Positions 5,027-6,544 of a stretch of DNA of 6,544 bases are shown one piece after another. The notes beneath the pieces are model-generated. The model made no database searches. It was not told the origin of the DNA and was given only the letters and a program-made list of their open reading frames with translations. The position numbers were made by a program, and so were the translations under genes. The stretch's first letter is position 1. Each line of letters begins with the position of its first letter. The DNA is from Accumulibacter sp. GTDB lineage: Bacteria; Pseudomonadota; Gammaproteobacteria; Burkholderiales; Rhodocyclaceae. The stretch lies in contig JAITAJ010000185.1 in assembly GCA_031284185.1 (NCBI GenBank), positions 1 to 6,544 of the forward strand. Direction: 5' to 3'.

Positions 5027-5977
5027 TCAATGCGTTCCGCGCGCTGCCCCGCTCGTCCGCAACGGCGCCACGTCGCGGATCGGCGGCGCGCCGAACATGC
5101 GCCGGTATTCGCGGTTGAACTGCGAGGCGCTCTCATACCCGACGCGCACGGCGGCGGTCACGGCGTCCACGTTCTCGGCAAGCAGAATCCGGCGGGCTTC
5201 GTGCAGCCGCAGATGCTTCTGATACTGCAAAGGACTCATCGAGGTCATGGCCCGGAAATGATGGTACAGCGTGGACACGCCCATGCCGGCCATTTCCGCC
5301 AGATCCCCGACCCTGAGCGGCTGCGTGAAGTTTTCCCGTAGCCAGGCAATCGCCTTGGCCGTCCTCTGGCTTTGCGTGCCGAGCAGGACCGTTTCCCGGA
5401 AACGGGCGCCCGCGCAACTCGTAAGAATCCGGTAGATGATTTCCCGCTGGATCAGCGCGCCCAGGTGGGGGACATCTTTCGGGTTGCCGAGCAGATCGAC
5501 CAGCCGCTCGATGGCGTCGAACAGTTCGACGGTGGCCGGCCCTGTCGCCATTGCCGGGCCGTCCGCCGGCCCGTTTGATCCGCGCGTGTCCACGTCGGCG
5601 ATCATCTGCCGGGCGGCCTGAAGATCCAGCCGCAACAGCAACGAGAGGTACGGGACTTTCGGACTGGCCTCCAACACCTCGGTCGTCGTCGGAAGGTTGA
5701 CCGCCGTCAAAAGGAAACGGGATTCGTCGTAGACGTATGTGGTTCCGCCGAGCCGAACGCGCTTCCTGCCCTGGATGATCATCGAGATGCAAGGCTCGTA
5801 CAGGTAGGACGCCGGAGGTGTCGGCTTCCGAAGCAGCGAAAAGCTCAGGTCGGGCAAGGAAGTCACGCGCTCCCCGTCGCTTCCGACAAATGCCGCGATT
5901 CGAGGCACGAGGCCGGCACGGATTTGCTCGGTTTCCTTGCGGCGACGCCGATCAGCCTCGTCAGGCTCAAAAATCAT
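5027..5977 (-). CDS. AraC-family transcriptional regulator with an AraC_N-type sensor domain
   Basis: This is a 316-residue protein. Residues about 36-190 match the AraC_N type sensor domain, with YEPCISMIIQGRKRVRLGG (60-78), VNLPTTTEV (93-101) and LSLLLRLDL. Residues about 205-305 form the DNA-binding domain: a first helix-turn-helix around LRVGDLAEMAGMGVSTLYHHF (221-241), then SPLQYQKHLRLHEARRILL and a second one ending VGYESASQFNREYRRMFG (279-296). E. coli YqhC has the same domain layout and controls neighbouring aldehyde reductase genes, so regulation of the convergent SDR is a fair guess. The ligand is unknown. The start at 5977 has only a weak ribosome binding site, and the gene begins three bases after the stop of the PD-(D/E)XK gene, so it may be translated by coupling to it. 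The C-terminus after the DNA-binding domain is short (RDVAPLRTSGAARGTH). Confidence 0.9.
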   Translation of the reverse strand: MIFEPDEADRRRRKETEQIRAGLVPRIAAFVGSDGERVTSLPDLSFSLLRKPTPPASYLYEPCISMIIQGRKRVRLGGTTYVYDESRFLLTAVNLPTTTEVLEASPKVPYLSLLLRLDLQAARQMIADVDTRGSNGPADGPAMATGPATVELFDAIERLVDLLGNPKDVPHLGALIQREIIYRILTSCAGARFRETVLLGTQSQRTAKAIAWLRENFTQPLRVGDLAEMAGMGVSTLYHHFRAMTSMSPLQYQKHLRLHEARRILLAENVDAVTAAVRVGYESASQFNREYRRMFGAPPIRDVAPLRTSGAARGTH

Positions 5978-5980
5978 GGT

Positions 5981-6544
5981 TCAGTTCAGGCTTTCCACTT
6001 CAAATCCCGCCACGTTGCGCGCCTTCTTGCTGAACTCGATCCCGATCAGGTGAATGGGTTGAGTCAGCGCGCGGTATTTGTCGGCGTATCGTTTCTCCTT
6101 GATCTGAGCCAAGGCTTTGCCTTCGGCTTCCTCTTCCACCACCTTGAACTCGAAGAGGTAAATCTGCCCGTTGAACTGGACGGCCATGTCCAGCTTTCCT
6201 TGATTGCTTACATCCTCCGGGATGATGTCGAATCCCAGGGCAGCGAAACTGGCGTAGAACACGCTGGCGTAATAGCCCTCGAATCGGTCGATGTCGTTCT
6301 TGCGAAACCAGTCGCTAGGAATGCTCGCGTACAGGGAAAAGAAGATTTCTCGAATCTTCGTGAAATCATTTTCTTGCAAGGCGCGAAAGAGCGCCACGCG
6401 GTGCTCTACGCCTCGTCGGGCATTGCCGATCCACGTGCCCAGCAAGGCGGCGTTCAAGGCGCCTCGTACTTCGCGGTTCGGAAAACTCAGCGTGAACAAC
6501 AGATCGTCCGCGATATCCTCTTCACCGGCGATGGTCAGATACCC
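5981..6544 (-). CDS. AAA-ATPase-like / PD-(D/E)XK nuclease-superfamily protein, C-terminal part, partial at the right edge
   Basis: The frame is open from the right edge to a TGA at 5983-5981, giving 187 visible residues beginning GYLTIAGEEDIADDLLFTLS. A TTG at 6499 could start translation but sits inside the conserved domain, so the gene surely begins outside the window. The visible part matches the C-terminal nuclease-fold domain (DUF1703-like, PF08011) that normally follows an AAA-ATPase-like domain in proteins of about 500-600 residues. Signature stretches are FPNREVR, SDWFRKNDIDRFEGYYASVFYA, then Asp (codon 6190-6188) in GKLDMAV and Glu-Phe-Lys (6151-6143) in YLFEFKVV, which form the D...ExK core, followed by ALAQIKEKRYADKY and LIGIEFSKKARN. 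The core residues are intact. The role of this widespread, often multicopy family is unsettled. Hand counts of three 60-base lines here give about 54% G+C, clearly below the left half. Confidence 0.88.
   Translation of the reverse strand, partial: GYLTIAGEEDIADDLLFTLSFPNREVRGALNAALLGTWIGNARRGVEHRVALFRALQENDFTKIREIFFSLYASIPSDWFRKNDIDRFEGYYASVFYASFAALGFDIIPEDVSNQGKLDMAVQFNGQIYLFEFKVVEEEAEGKALAQIKEKRYADKYRALTQPIHLIGIEFSKKARNVAGFEVESLN

Noticed and set aside
3433..5118. A 561-codon open frame on the plus strand
   Set aside because: It runs across the ligase end, the repeat, the whole SDR gene and the AraC 3' end in another frame. Its product is Arg/Pro-rich with no domain, which is typical of a GC-rich shadow frame.

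Overview
This is a high-GC window that looks betaproteobacterial. The best clue is the left half, which carries four genes typical of exosortase A (XrtA, PEP-CTERM) gene clusters: two alpha/beta-hydrolase-fold proteins (exosortase A-associated hydrolases 1 and 2), an acyl carrier protein and an AMP-forming acyl-CoA/ACP ligase. XrtA clusters with this set are commonest in Rhodocyclales and related betaproteobacteria that build exopolysaccharide and biofilm. The taxonomic call is an inference from gene content and base composition. The exosortase itself is not in the window.

Layout. On the minus strand, transcribed leftwards, the ACP (1714-1463) is followed after 12 bases by hydrolase 2 (1450-641). 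Hydrolase 2 overlaps hydrolase 1 by four bases (ATGA), and hydrolase 1 (644-1) runs off the left edge. Diverging from the ACP, the ligase (1970-3598) lies on the plus strand. Next on the plus strand is a short-chain dehydrogenase/reductase with a probable Tat signal (3818-4846). Facing it on the minus strand is an AraC-family regulator (5977-5027). Three bases upstream of that regulator ends a truncated AAA-ATPase-like/PD-(D/E)XK gene (6544-5981), which runs off the right edge.

The ACP, ligase and two hydrolase-fold proteins probably form one acyl-handling module: the ligase would activate a carboxylate, the ACP would carry it on phosphopantetheine, and the two partners would process or transfer the thioester. 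Substrate and product are not known to me. Neither hydrolase has the usual serine nucleophile: hydrolase 1 shows Cys and hydrolase 2 shows Arg at that position.

The least explained feature is a pair of related, hairpin-rich repeats in opposite orientation on either side of the ligase (about 1811-1943 and 3562-3657). Their tandem-repeat ends both point into the ligase gene. The left copy fills the ligase leader up to just before its ribosome binding site. The right copy supplies the last codons and the stop of the ligase. The XrtA-type gene set stops at the right copy, so the repeat may mark a rearrangement boundary. No intergenic stretch exceeds about 260 bases.
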